Below, one piece after another: positions 51,167 through 62,503 of a DNA stretch of 64,000 bases. The position numbers were made by a program, and so were the translations under genes. The notes under the pieces are model-generated. The model worked only from the letters and a program-made list of their open reading frames with translations, did not search any database and was not told where the DNA came from. This DNA comes from Tetrahymena elliotti 4EA (taxonomy: Eukaryota > Ciliophora > Oligohymenophorea > Hymenostomatida > Tetrahymenidae): NCBI GenBank assembly GCA_000231825.2, contig JH720300.1, forward strand, positions 13,343 through 77,342. The letters run 5' to 3'. Within the stretch, counting starts at the first letter, position 1, and every line of letters starts with the position of its first letter.

Positions 51167-51933
51167 AATGGTTTTTCATTTTTTCATCTGTTAAATAAAA
51201 TCTATGTAAAAAATTTAAAAATTATTTTTAAATACCATCAAATTTTCTTAAAAGATTTAAATATCTACTTCATTTTCTAATTTTCCTTTGAATATAGATA
51301 GAGTTTTGATTAATTAATAGTGATTATATTAGCCAATTTTTTTTTAAAATAATTATTTTGTTAAATTTTTTGCCACTTCTAAAGAGAAATTAAAAAGGAG
51401 GGTTATTATTTATGAACTAAATAAATGTTTTTAATTTATCTTTAAAATATTTGTTAACAAAATATGATTTAAATAGTAAAATTTGATAAAAATGGAGATA
51501 ATAATCTTAAAAATATTTTGCATAAAGAATATATTCTTTATTAGACATAAAAAATAATCATAAAATGATTATTCTCTTTCTATTAAAATTAATTAATGGC
51601 AATTTTGTATATTGATTAGAATTAATCCCAATTAATTTTTTTCAAGTAGCTCATTTTAAGGTTAAGATATTTTAGATTGAATTAGAATAAAGGCTCTTTT
51701 GTATCAAAATTATTATTTTCACGAGTAAATTAATTAAAAACATAGTTAGTAATCATAATAGAAGTCATAACAAAAGTAGAGTATTTTTAAAAGAGTAACA
51801 TGTTCTTGTACCAATTTAACATATATTGTATGCTTATTCTTATTCATGCTTTAAAAGGTACTTTGAATAAAAAAAATTTTTTTTCAATCATCACCTAATC
51901 ATAAATAATTAATAGTGCGATAATAATCTAAAA
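51167..51933. other. Spacer between paralogs 2 and 3
   Basis: AT-rich, no supported ORF. It presumably contains the promoter of the third copy or its remains. Confidence 0.6.
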
Positions 51934-54900
51934 ATGAACGGACTAAAGATAATATTAAGCTTAAGCATGTTATTTTAAATAATTAAAAATGTAGTGAAGT
52001 GCTAGGAATGCATGCAGAACTGCTTATTATGCAGTAGTCCTCTTTCCTGTATTTAGTGCGAGTAAGTATTTTCTTATGATCCTTAAAAAAATATCTGCGT
52101 CTTCACTTAATGTGCAAATTAAGTTTATTAAGACACATAAGGAAACAAGTACAGTTAATCTGTTTCGATTTGTTAAAACTCTTATTTCAAAAGTACTTAA
52201 GATCATGCTCTTCAGGTGCTTTTTCCTAATTCTTTAGCAATTTATAATAACGATAAGTAAGTTTAAAATAAAACTTAACAGAATGACGAATAAATTATTG
52301 ATTTTTAATTAATTTAGATCAGTCTCAAATAAAAAAAACTGTTCATAATAACTAAAAATTTATATTGATAACTAAGATAACCAAAATAAGTTAGTAAATT
52401 TTAAATAATCTGAAATTATTCCAATTTACTCAGTAGAATTTAATTATCTGAATGCGCTGCATAAAAATGATTTTTCAGAAATTTATTTAGCCTAATTCTA
52501 ATCTTGTTTCTGGTGGAGAGTTTATAATTTCTTCTTAATCAAATGCAAGTGAGTTTATTAAGCTTGAAATTTCTAGCTTAATTTTCTCATAATTTTCAAA
52601 ACCAGACCTAAATCTTAAGAATCTATAATTTACTTTTACTTAAAGTAATTCAGGCGATACAAAATAAACAAATGTAAATCTATCTCTAACAATATAAAAT
52701 GTTAGATTGTAAAATATCTAAATTCACAATATAACTAATATGGAATAAGTTCAGTTTCATTTTATTGATCTAACTCTAGTTACTATCTAAAATTTAGAAA
52801 TTAAAGGTAAAAATTAAAATAAATTGATAAATTGAGAATTAATCAAATTTTTAACTTGACGGATTCTTTTACTTTAACAATTGTACAGAAATATATTTAT
52901 ATAATCTTACAATCCAAAATCTTGAGTTTATTAACTAATTACAAAATCACTTATTTAAGTTTGAGAAAATTCAAAAGCTAGTAATTGATGGTTTACTTAT
53001 TGATCAAATATCTTTAGTAAAATAAATATTTTCTTTACAAAATGTTCATCAAGTAATAATAAAGAATGTCAATATAGTTAATTCTAATGATTTAGTAACT
53101 TCTACTAGTGATTCATACATATTTTATATATCAGGATGCTAACAAACAAATATAACCAAAATAATTTTCTAAAATAATGAAAACCTATCATTTGTCTTAA
53201 TAACAAATGAAATCAAATTAGAAAATAGCTTACAATCTCTCTTAACAGATAACATTTATTTCTAAAATTCAATGGTTAACAATAATAAATATCAGAATCA
53301 ATCTAGTTTCTAGGCAGTTCTATAAATTGTATCAACGCATGTTTATTTCTCATACTTAACAATTCTAAAAAACTAAGTCAATATTCAAATCAAGGATTCT
53401 GAATATGTTCAAATAAAAAATAGCTAATTTATAAATAATACAAGCATAGATGGAGGTGCGATCTATTTTTATTAGGTAAATCAAAATGTTAACATAACTT
53501 AAAGTATTTTTATGTTCAATGAAGCCTATGCTAGTGGCGGTGGTTAGTACTTCAATCAAGAAAATGGTATTATTAGAATAGATAACACTAATTCGATAAG
53601 TCAAAATTTAGCATGCATTGGAGGTGGTATTAGACTTTATTCTTCTTCACGAGAAATGGTATAATAAGTTATTGCAACCTCAATATTTAAAAAAAACAAG
53701 GCTTAAATATATTGTGATAATTTTGCTACATTCACTTAAAGGATAACTATACTAATTAATTCTTCCTTAAGTTCTTTCTAAGGATCCAATTAAATTGATA
53801 CCTCATTATCAAACCTTTATTTGGGGTTAATAAAAATACAAAATTTTAAGAGCGGCGATAATGGAGTAATTGAGGTTGCTTTGTATGATCAAGAAGATAG
53901 GTAACTCAGTTTTGATGTATAGAACTAGAAGAACCAATATCAAAAGATTAATAATGTTTCAAATGTCCAGATTCTGCTTCTGATTGTGAGGGAAGCAAAA
54001 TAGTTTTATCAGATGGGTATTAGAGAGAAAATAAGTAAACTGATTTGATAATTTATTGTGTTAATAATCCTAGTTTGTGCAAAGAAGATCCTCTAACTGA
54101 CTAAGGATGTGAAGAGGGGTATACTGACCCATTATGTGAGACATGTGATAATCTAGAAGAAGTTTGGATTGGAAAAAGATATACAAAAATGTTTGATAAA
54201 TAATATTAGTGCTTAGAATGTGCATAAGCAAAGTCTTATCAATGGTTTATTTTCATTTTAATAATTTGCTTTTTACTTTACTTCATAGTAAGTGTAAATA
54301 TGTTTATGAGGAGCTTTTAGCATATTCAAATTTGCTATTATCTCAGAAAACTAAAACTACTTCCTATATCTAATAGCATAGCGAGACAAGAAATCAATCA
54401 ACATTCTACATAAAAATTTTAACCAACTATTTGCAACTATCAACTGTCTTAATTCAGAATTTTTAATACTCTATCTTCCAATAAATATCCTTTTTCCCTA
54501 CAACAGTAGGTCAACCTTCTTCAGGAATAGTCGTAAGTATAGATTGTATGATAAGCATTAGGTGTTTTGAATAGCTTGGGTATTTATAATATATCACAGC
54601 CATTCAAGCATTGGCTCCTGGTTTATTTTTAATAGCACTTATTTTTTTTCTTAGAGTGCTCATTTTCATGAAAATCAAAGGAATATCAAGAAACCTTTAA
54701 TACATAATATTCGGCTTTATCTTCGTTTTCTTCAAGCCAAATTAAGTAAAATTTATCTATAAAATATTTTTTATTCTAATAATAATTTTTAAAAATTAAG
54801 GTGACAATGTTAACAAAGCTTTTCGTTTGCAGGATGATTGGGAAAAAGTCTTATGTAAGTGAAGATCTTAGATTAGCTTGTGATGATAGGGGGTATATAT

Positions 54901-55941
54901 TTTTGTAAGAGTTCTTGCACTTCCTTTATTGATTTTCTGGATAATTATTCCTTGGTTAATTCTTATAAATTTGAAAAAAAAGAAAAATTCCCTTTATTCT
55001 TGTAATACAAATGGTTTTTTTATGGTGAGTTTAAGCATAAGTTATATTATTGGGAGTTTGTCAGAATGAATCTTAAAGTTACTGTAGTGTTGTTATTCAC
55101 TTTTTACAGGTATAACCTAATCTTGACATAGTTCTTAGGAATAATTGTTTTATTTGCTTACAATAAATCGATTCTGATTTTAAGCCCTTAAAAATGTAAA
55201 AACTTAAAATTATTTGAAATACTGTCAATCCTCGTCCTCATGCTAAATTCAATCTTCTCAATATTTGATATTATCTATCAGAGCGAAACTCTAGATATGT
55301 TAATCCAGTTGTCCCATATCATTTTTATTTTAATAGTTATCATAATTATTTGTTATTTTCAAGTGTATAATTAATTTAATTCATTTGGCATATTACTTAG
55401 AGTAGTTTTAAAATTTATTTTATCTGATAGATTCTATTCAAAAATCATTAAAGGATATAAAATTGAGTTAAAAGCATTTTTAAGGAGGAAAAAAATCAGA
55501 TAGAGCATATCTTTAATAATCGGGAGTAAAGCAATAAACAATTTAGATTAAATCTAAAAAAATTCAAGTAAAGGATCATAAAATTAAACAAATAATTAGA
55601 ATCAGCAGCAAAGAGATCTATTTGCTATAACTTTACTAATAAAGGTTCCATAATATTTTAGATTGTTAATTAATTAAGGGAGATTCTACTGCATTAAATA
55701 GACCTAAAAAGAAATCTTAATAGAAGCAAGTCTCACAATCACAAGAAGAATCATCTGAATTTTAAAGTTTTGTTTCAAACCCTATTAAAGATGATTTAGA
55801 TGAAAAAAAATATAAATTATGATGAGTCCTATGTAATCTTTCTCTAACCATAATACTTTCTCGTTCAATTCAATTAAAAGCCAAACAAATCAAACAAATG
55901 AAGAAAATTTTCAATTTTAAAGCTAATAAAAAAATTAATGA
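51934..55941 (+). pseudogene. Shortened, frame-broken paralog 3 of the giant surface protein
   Basis: It starts with an intact signal peptide and Cys-rich segment ('CQECMQNCLLCSS'). It then passes almost directly to the beta-helix part ('LDGFFYFNNC', 'IGGGIRLYS'), so about 1,500 residues including the propeller-like region are missing. A further ~130 residues before 'CFKCPDSASDC' are also gone. The membrane domain is recognisable ('STFYIKILTNYLQ', 'LYYWEFVRM'), and intron 2 (54746-54800) is kept at the conserved codon. Reading it needs frame changes near 52355 (A5), ~52810-52850, 53943 (A4), 54391 (A3), 54890 (G5), 55015 (T7), ~55560-55720 and 55803 (A8). There is also an in-frame TGA at 52449. 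Most breaks equal one base missing from a homopolymer. Paralogs 1 and 2 have none over ~18 kb, so decay is more likely than sequencing error. Confidence 0.8.
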
Positions 55942-56583
55942 ATATGGAAATCTGTAAAATATGTTCATACTTATGATCTGGTCTGTATGTATTATTTTAA
56001 ATTATAAAATGTATTGGATATTGCCATTATGATTGAAGAAATCAATATAAAATTAATATTAAGTTAATATTCATATTTTAAAATCTTTTTTAATTTAACA
56101 AAATATTTCTATTTTCTATAAATTTTATTTGAATATTATCTATTGATTTAGCATAGCATTAGTAAAAATTGATTTTGATAAGTTTTAGGATATTTTGAGA
56201 ATTAAAAAAATAAAAATAACATTAACAATCAGGGTATTAATTTTTATTTATTCAAGAAAATTTCAAAGCACAACTTTTTCAAAAAATTAATATTCTATCT
56301 TAAAATATTTTTTAAAAATAGATGGAAATTAAATTTATTAAGTGAATAAATATCTAACTTTGATAATAAATAAGCATTCTCTTATTCATATAAAAAGGAA
56401 AATTTCCATTTAATTTTTTTTATTTGTATACTAGGTCAATTAGGATTATTAAAATGTATCATTTTATCACATTCATTTAAAGAATTATTATTAATTCCAG
56501 TCAGGATGCTGAAGATAAAAAGGAATAATTTATACATATTAGTTTAGTCAAATGATTGAAAGTATTATTATTTTATGTAGAGA
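55942..56583. other. Intergenic region between convergent genes
   Basis: AT-rich 3' flanks of the pseudogene and the minus-strand coiled-coil gene. No gene is seen. Confidence 0.55.
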
Positions 56584-57281
56584 TCAAAAATGTTTTTAAA
56601 TTTAATCATTGGCTTCTGAAATAAGCTTATCTCCTTGTATTTCTTGTTTTTATGAAACGAAATTTCCCTTTCCAGTGTGTTCATGCTAAAATTTCTATTC
56701 TTCTGGTGTAAGCTATATAAATAAATTTGTTAATATTTTTTATTGAATGAAGATTTTTGAATATTTACTGGAACTTTAAGCTCGCTACTCATTTAATTAA
56801 TCAAATTAAGTTTTTCTTTAGTAAGTTATTCTAGATTCATTTATTTAAGATGATATGCTTATTCTACTTTTTGTATCTTTACTCTAATAGAAGCTGCTTC
56901 CTACTAAACTTATGCATTAAGAATACCCTATATTTTGTTTTCCTTTTTTATTATTAAATAAAAATATGCTTTGGTATCAAAAGTGAATATTCTTTGTTTA
57001 CTTTTAATTCTAATTTTTTACTTCCTTCTGTTTCTTTGAGACCTTTATTGAAAGTTTCTAACTGCTCTAAAGTTTCTTTCTTTAATTGCCTTTTTTACAA
57101 ATTATTTTCGACTTTGATTGTGTATAATTGAATTTTAATTTACTCATATTCTTCCTTATCTAATTCATCTTTCATCTATTCGATTTCTTCAAGTTGATCT
57201 TCTAATCTATAAATATTTTAATTTATAAGATTGCTAAATAACATTATTTTAATCTATTCACCTTTTTCTTTATTTTTCCAT
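56584..57281 (-). CDS. Small coiled-coil protein (170 aa), four exons
   Basis: Exons 57281-57262, 57206-57002, 56927-56769 and 56712-56584. The introns are 55, 74 and 56 bp, all GT...AG and in frame. Residues 1 to ~125 are a long charged helix with clear heptads ('LEDQLEEIEQMKDEL', 'AASIRVKIQKVEQAYHLKQM'). The last ~45 residues ('LTPEEQKFQHEHTGKG') are non-helical and end in 'QIQKHF'. No membrane segment or signal peptide. No stretch in it is long enough to show as a standard-code ORF, yet codon texture and consistent splicing support a real gene. I do not recognise the family; a structural or adaptor role is a guess. It is divergent from the membrane protein at 57508, sharing a ~225-bp promoter region. 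Confidence 0.7.
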
Positions 57282-57507
57282 ATTTTCTTAAAGGGAAACT
57301 TTGCTCATTTTATAAAGGATATTAAGATATTTATGATTGAGTCAAGTAGCTAATAATTATTTTTTTTAATCAAAATAAATTGATAATTAATTTGAAATGA
57401 ACAAAAATAAGATATTTGTTTATCAGATTGATAGTGGAATTTAATAATATTGATCTCTCTTGCTTTATTGATTATTTCTAATTCCGATTAATTGTTTGAA
57501 ATAAAAT

Positions 57508-58419
57508 ATGATTAATCCTCAATTCAAAAAGAAAGTATAAAATTTAGACCAAGATCCTTAATAGCTAAATAGAAATTTAGCAATAAAATAGATCAATTCA
57601 GAAAAAAATGCAATAACTCAATAAAGGACCTTAAAAATAAAATACTACGCATTCACATTTTGTTGGATAGAAATATTATTTCTTTCATTTGTTTTGAATT
57701 CAAATTACATAGGAGATTATAACAATTTCTTAAATGATGAGCAAGTAGTAAATGAGGGATTAAGTAATAAAAGTTAATTTGATACTTTGTTTGATAAATC
57801 TATAGCAGTATTATCTTTTACAATAGTTGTAGAGATTATTTCTATAGCTCAAATCATAGCAGTCTTTATTTTATCAATGAATATAGTAAAAATATCTTCT
57901 GCTTTAACGATTTTCTTTTACATAGTAAGATTCTCGTTAGGAGTAGCTTTTTTAGCTGATGATCAAAACTCAAGAATGTTTGATTTAAAAAAATATATGG
58001 ACAATATAAAATAAAATTAACCTGAGTATTGCTATGAGGGGTAAACTTCTTAAATAAAATAATGTAAATATATATATTCTTTTAATTTCTTCTATGGCTA
58101 AGAGATATTCTTAGTAATTGTAGCTAGCTTACTGATAGTTCCTTATTTAATTTACAGTTTTCAATTCAAAAAGTTAATAATTGAAAAGAAGCAAAAATTA
58201 GAAATGGAGAAAGAAAAATCTATTGTTGAAAATCATTAAATTGCTCTATAAGACCTTAATGAAACTAGAGATTACTTAAAATAAGAAAATCAACAGTAAA
58301 ATACAAGTATTATGTATGATAATTTCTAAATAAATTAAAGAAATATAAACGAGAAAGATGAAATTAACTTGTATTGTGATCAGTATATACAAAACAAATA
58401 AAAATAAAATAGAATCTGA
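57508..58419 (+). CDS. Four-pass membrane protein with coiled-coil C-terminus (303 aa)
   Basis: A single exon. Hydrophobic spans lie at about residues 48-67, 104-128, 133-155 and 204-225. The N-terminus (1 to ~45) is Gln/Asn-rich and cytosolic-looking. A loop between spans 1 and 2 has N-x-S and acidic residues. The loop between spans 3 and 4 has two Cys ('PEYCYEGQTSQIKQC') that could pair. After span 4 a charged helix ('KKLIIEKKQKLEMEKEKS') predicts a coiled coil, followed by a polar tail. The standard-code start inside it (57787) is an artefact, because the frame is open from 57508 with good texture. No family recognised. Confidence 0.72.
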
Positions 58420-59841
58420 TACTGATTTACATCATTCTATTTAAAATTTACATAATTTTATCAAAATTCTTAATTCAAGCTAATCAAATTCTAATTTTTA
58501 ATATCTAATTGTATTTTTCATAATATTAAACAAAATCAAACAATGCAAGTTGATTGAACAAATTATTTTATGTTTTTGGGATGTAGTCTATTAAATGCAT
58601 TATTAAAATTAAAATAAAATAAATATCTATTCTTAATAATTTATAAATTTATCTTTAAAATAAATATCAATTTTTTTTAATTTATCTATTTTAATTCTCA
58701 TTTTAAATAGAATTAATATAATTTAAGGATTATTTGAAAGACGTATTTAAATTGTTTGATAAAGATTCCAAAATATAATTTTAAAGAGAATAATTTATAA
58801 TTCAGATACATTTTTATTTAATGTATTTGTTAATTTTACTTTTATATAGGATTCAAGTATTTTTATTACTTTATCATAAACTCTAGTATTAAGATTAAAA
58901 TTAGTTTGAAGTCTCAAAAAAAAATTACAATTTTTAATTGAGTAATATCTAATTCAAATCCATTTTTATTTAATGTATTTGTTAAATTTAATTTTATATA
59001 GGATTCAAGTGTTTTTATTTTATTACATTATCATAAACTCTAGTCGAGAAAAAATTACATTTTTAATTGAATAATATCTAATTAAGATCATTTTTTTAAT
59101 GTCTTTGTTCATTTTAATTTTCCATTGAATTCAAGGTGTTTTTATTACATTATCAGAAGCACTAAAAAAATGATTAAAATTTGTTTGAAGTTTAGAGAAT
59201 ATCTTATAATATTGAAAATAATTCAGATCCATTTTTATTTAATGTATTTGTTAATTTTTATTTTATACCGAATTCAAGGTGTTTTTATTACACTATTTCA
59301 GTACTCATAAATAGAATTATTAAAATTTGCTTGAAGTGTTAAATATAATTTTGATGAGAATAATTATTAAAATCCTTTTTTTATTTAATTTATTTAATAA
59401 TTTGAATATAAAAATGAAAACAAGGTGCTATTTATCTTAATAATTGAAGGACTATTTTAAAAATTTATTATTATTAATTTAATATAGAACTTAAATAATC
59501 TTTTTACACTTATTCTTGAGACTTACTGTTAAATGGAAATGGAAATATAAAGGAATAAGAGTGAAGTATAGTATTGAAAGCTGATAAAGTCTGCTATAAT
59601 TTCAAAAATATTGAGGAAAACTATGAATGATTTTTGACAGGTTAGTATGCTAATTTATGTATTAAATAATTATCAGACAAATCTCTACATAAGAAATAAG
59701 AAGATATTGTAAATCAATTATATATTAATAATATTAATTTTCTTTAAAGGATCATTTAGATCTATCAATAATTTATTCTTAAAAAATTTCAAAAACTTAT
59801 TCAATCGAAATAAAGAACATTGTTTATTAAAAATACATAAA
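58420..59841. other. Non-coding region with degenerate tandem repeat
   Basis: No supported gene. The centre holds the repeat array listed separately. The last ~300 bp precede the CFAP36-like gene and should include its promoter. Confidence 0.6.
58795..59410. repeat. Degenerate tandem repeat, about 130-150 bp period, 4-5 copies
   Basis: Copies start near 58801, 58952, 59082, 59221 and (partial) 59369. The shared core reads 'ttcagatccatttttatttaatgtatttgttaa...' then about 20 bp later 'gattcaagtgtttttattacattatcataaactc'. Copies differ by substitutions and small indels. The minus- and plus-strand ORFs crossing it have no coding character. Confidence 0.8.
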
Positions 59842-61517
59842 ATGGGCTGGTTCACAAAGAGCAAGGATAAAAAGAAAAAGGAAGAGGAAGAGAAAAAAAA
59901 AAAGGAAGCCGAATTATAGTAGGCAAATAGCTAAAAGTAATAAGAAGAATAAAAGTAAAACTCTTCTAAAAAAATGCCTGCTGCAGATGAAGGAGCTTAA
60001 CAATAAGAATTAATTAAAGAAGAAGATGTAAAAAAATATACTTAGATTAATAAATAGCTTTTAACATAATTTCTAATAAAAGGTTTGGATTTTTGAAAGT
60101 ATTCTTTAATTCTTAGTTTCTCCCATATTCAAAGCACCTATTCACTAGATGATAGATGATAAATGCATCTATTTTGAGAATACATAAAACATCTCCAATG
60201 ATCACAAAGAAATACATCAAGTAAAAAAAAACTAAATTAAAAACTAAAATTGATTGATAGTTATTATAAAAATAATAATTTTACTATGGGAATATATAAT
60301 AGGAATATAAGAACATGCTGAATGAGCTTATTATTGGTTTATCTTAGGATATTGGAGTTGAACCAGGCAAAATTGTAGAAATATGTGAGAATGCTGTCAA
60401 TTTGAGATCACACAAGAAATATTTTGTCTACTTTTAATTATATTATCACTTTGAAGATTTTGTAAAGATGATGGCTAAAAGAAATGTAGACTTAGAAGCA
60501 GAGGCTTTCAGATAGCTTTAAAAAAAGAATAAAGGAGAGAATGGTTAGTAGTAGCAAGACATGTAGTTTAATGAGATGGACGATTATGAAAGAGCTATAC
60601 AAAATAGTTTGAGCAATACTTAAAACATGGGAGGAGATGAACTATAAAGAGCTATTCTTGCTTCATAATAAGAGTTTGAAAATAAGAAAAAACTCCAAGA
60701 TTAGGTAAATGATCTTTTATAAATAATTTTACTTCTCAAAAAAAAAGATCATCTATTTATTCTAACTCTCTTTTTTAGTAATATGATGATTTACTTTTTA
60801 GACAGATAGAGATGTTTAATTAAACACTATTAAATTAAATAAAATATTTGAAATATATTAAGGAAGATGAAATGTTATAGCAAGCACTCAGAATATCCAA
60901 GTTGGAAAATGAAGGTAAATAAAGTAAAGTAGAGGAATCATCAAATTATCATGCATAAAGCAAAAAAATATAAAGACCAGAATAAAAGAAAAATGATGAT
61001 GATGATGATTTAATCTAATTAAACGATAGCGATGATGATGATTTAGGAAACGATGATGATGATGATAATCTTTACTTTGATTTCAAGAAAGAAAAAAATG
61101 AAGCACAGTAGAAGCCTGATTAAAATTTTGATAAAATGCTATTTGAGAGCAGACAAAATCTGTTAAAAAACCTTGATAACTTGAGCATTAACTAAAATAA
61201 CTCTGCTTCTTAATAACAAGTGAATCAGTAACCAGCAGAGTCATTAGAAGAAAGAAAAGAGAGACTCAAAAAGCAAAGAGAAATGCTCTTAGAAAAGAAA
61301 AGAATGGAGAGAGCTAATGAACTTGATGAATATGCTGACAAATAAAACTAAGAGTTACTCAATCAAGATGATGATGAAGATGATACCAAAGTAAAATACA
61401 ATTTAAGTTAAATAAAGTAAAGTAATTAATAAATGTAAATAAAAGAGTTAGATGGAGATTAAAAAGAAGAAAGATTTAGTAAATAAAATAAAGGCAGATA
61501 TTGCTGGAAATAAGTGA
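59842..61517 (+). CDS. CFAP36: CFAP36-like protein with BARTL domain and UIM-like motifs (474 aa)
   Basis: Exons 59842-60082, 60117-60220, 60303-60704, 60779-61390 and 61452-61517. CFAP36 is a cilia-associated protein whose BART-like domain binds the GTPase ARL3 in animals. Residues ~70-190 match it: 'SPIFKAPIHQMIDDKC', then 'HKEIHQEYKNMLNELIIG' and 'EDFVKMMAKRNVDLEAEAF'. The end also fits: 'LEERKERLKKQREMLLEKKR' and a final 'DLVNKIKADIAGNK', like the family's Lys-rich C-terminus. Three ubiquitin-interacting-like motifs lie at ~205-220 (DDYERAIQNSLSN), ~227-240 (DELQRAILASQQE) and ~278-292 (DEMLQQALRISKLE). Added to the family plan are a Lys/Glu-rich N-terminus after MGWF and Asp-runs near 330-350. 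Introns of 34, 82, 74 and 61 bp each restore family-matching text. The 34-bp intron is the shortest in the window. Role in cilia by homology. Confidence 0.82.
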
Positions 61518-62503
61518 TCTATTTAACAATATATTTAAATAAACATTTTATTTTAAAATAGTTCAATACTTATAAAATATTTTCCATTTTTTTTCTAAAT
61601 ATTTTTGTAAAATATTTTAATTTTAGTAATTATTAAATTGCATTTATGTCTTTTTATTTTTGAATAAAAATATCAAAATTCACATTAGCTTATATTATTT
61701 TTTATTAAATTAAATTGAATAGTTTTTTTCTTCACTAAAGAAAATAAATCTCTTTAAAAAGTGAATGCCATTAATCAATATCGAATAAGAATTATTCAAG
61801 TATTTGTTATATTAGATCTGGGTCTATTGTTGAATCCTTACACATCTTTTTTGGATAATCAGTGATCCAAAATATCAATAATTTAAAATCCAAACCCAAT
61901 CAATCAAAACGATTTTCAGAAAAAGGAATAATATTTTAAAAAAATGAAAAGGATCTATTAAATTCAAAAAGCAAAAGAGATCACAAGTAATTTTTTACAA
62001 GAAAATAATTTTAAAATTTTATTTTTAATAATTTATGAATTGATTATGGAGATATTTTGGTTGATTTTTTATTTTAAAATCGTTTTAATTGAAAAAATAA
62101 AATAGATAATTTATTGAAACTAAATAATATTTGGGTGCTTTAAAATCATTTTCTTAAATTGGAAATTAACAAACTTTAAATGTAATGGCATATTTATTGT
62201 TTTGAATATAGTACATACATCGCCTTTAGAAAGCTAAAAGAATTTTTAATCGCACTCTATCAAAAGAAAGAAGAGATATCGGAGGGGGAAATTTTTAAAA
62301 ATTAATTCTTCTTTTTCAAAATATAAAAAGATATTTATCATTATAATATTTAACTATAAGTCGCTTTATATCTATTGCTTTTTAACATTTCTTATTTTTT
62401 TCTTTTTTCTTTATAAGATTAAACACTTTAAATATCAAAAACAATTTGTGGTAAAATAAGATACATACAAGCTAAATAAACTAAATAGGGTAAAAAATTA
62501 GAA
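61518..62503. other. Intergenic region
   Basis: About 1 kb of AT-rich DNA. A long open frame continues past the chosen CFAP36-like stop in another frame, but it is Phe/Ile/Lys-rich and does not match the family, so I treat it as non-coding. A GC-richer patch 'ggagggggaaa' lies near 62281. Confidence 0.55.

Noticed and set aside
61391..61680. Unspliced extension of the CFAP36-like gene to a later TGA
   Set aside because: The extension is Phe/Ile/Lys-rich non-coding text; splicing 61391-61451 instead yields a C-terminus matching the family.
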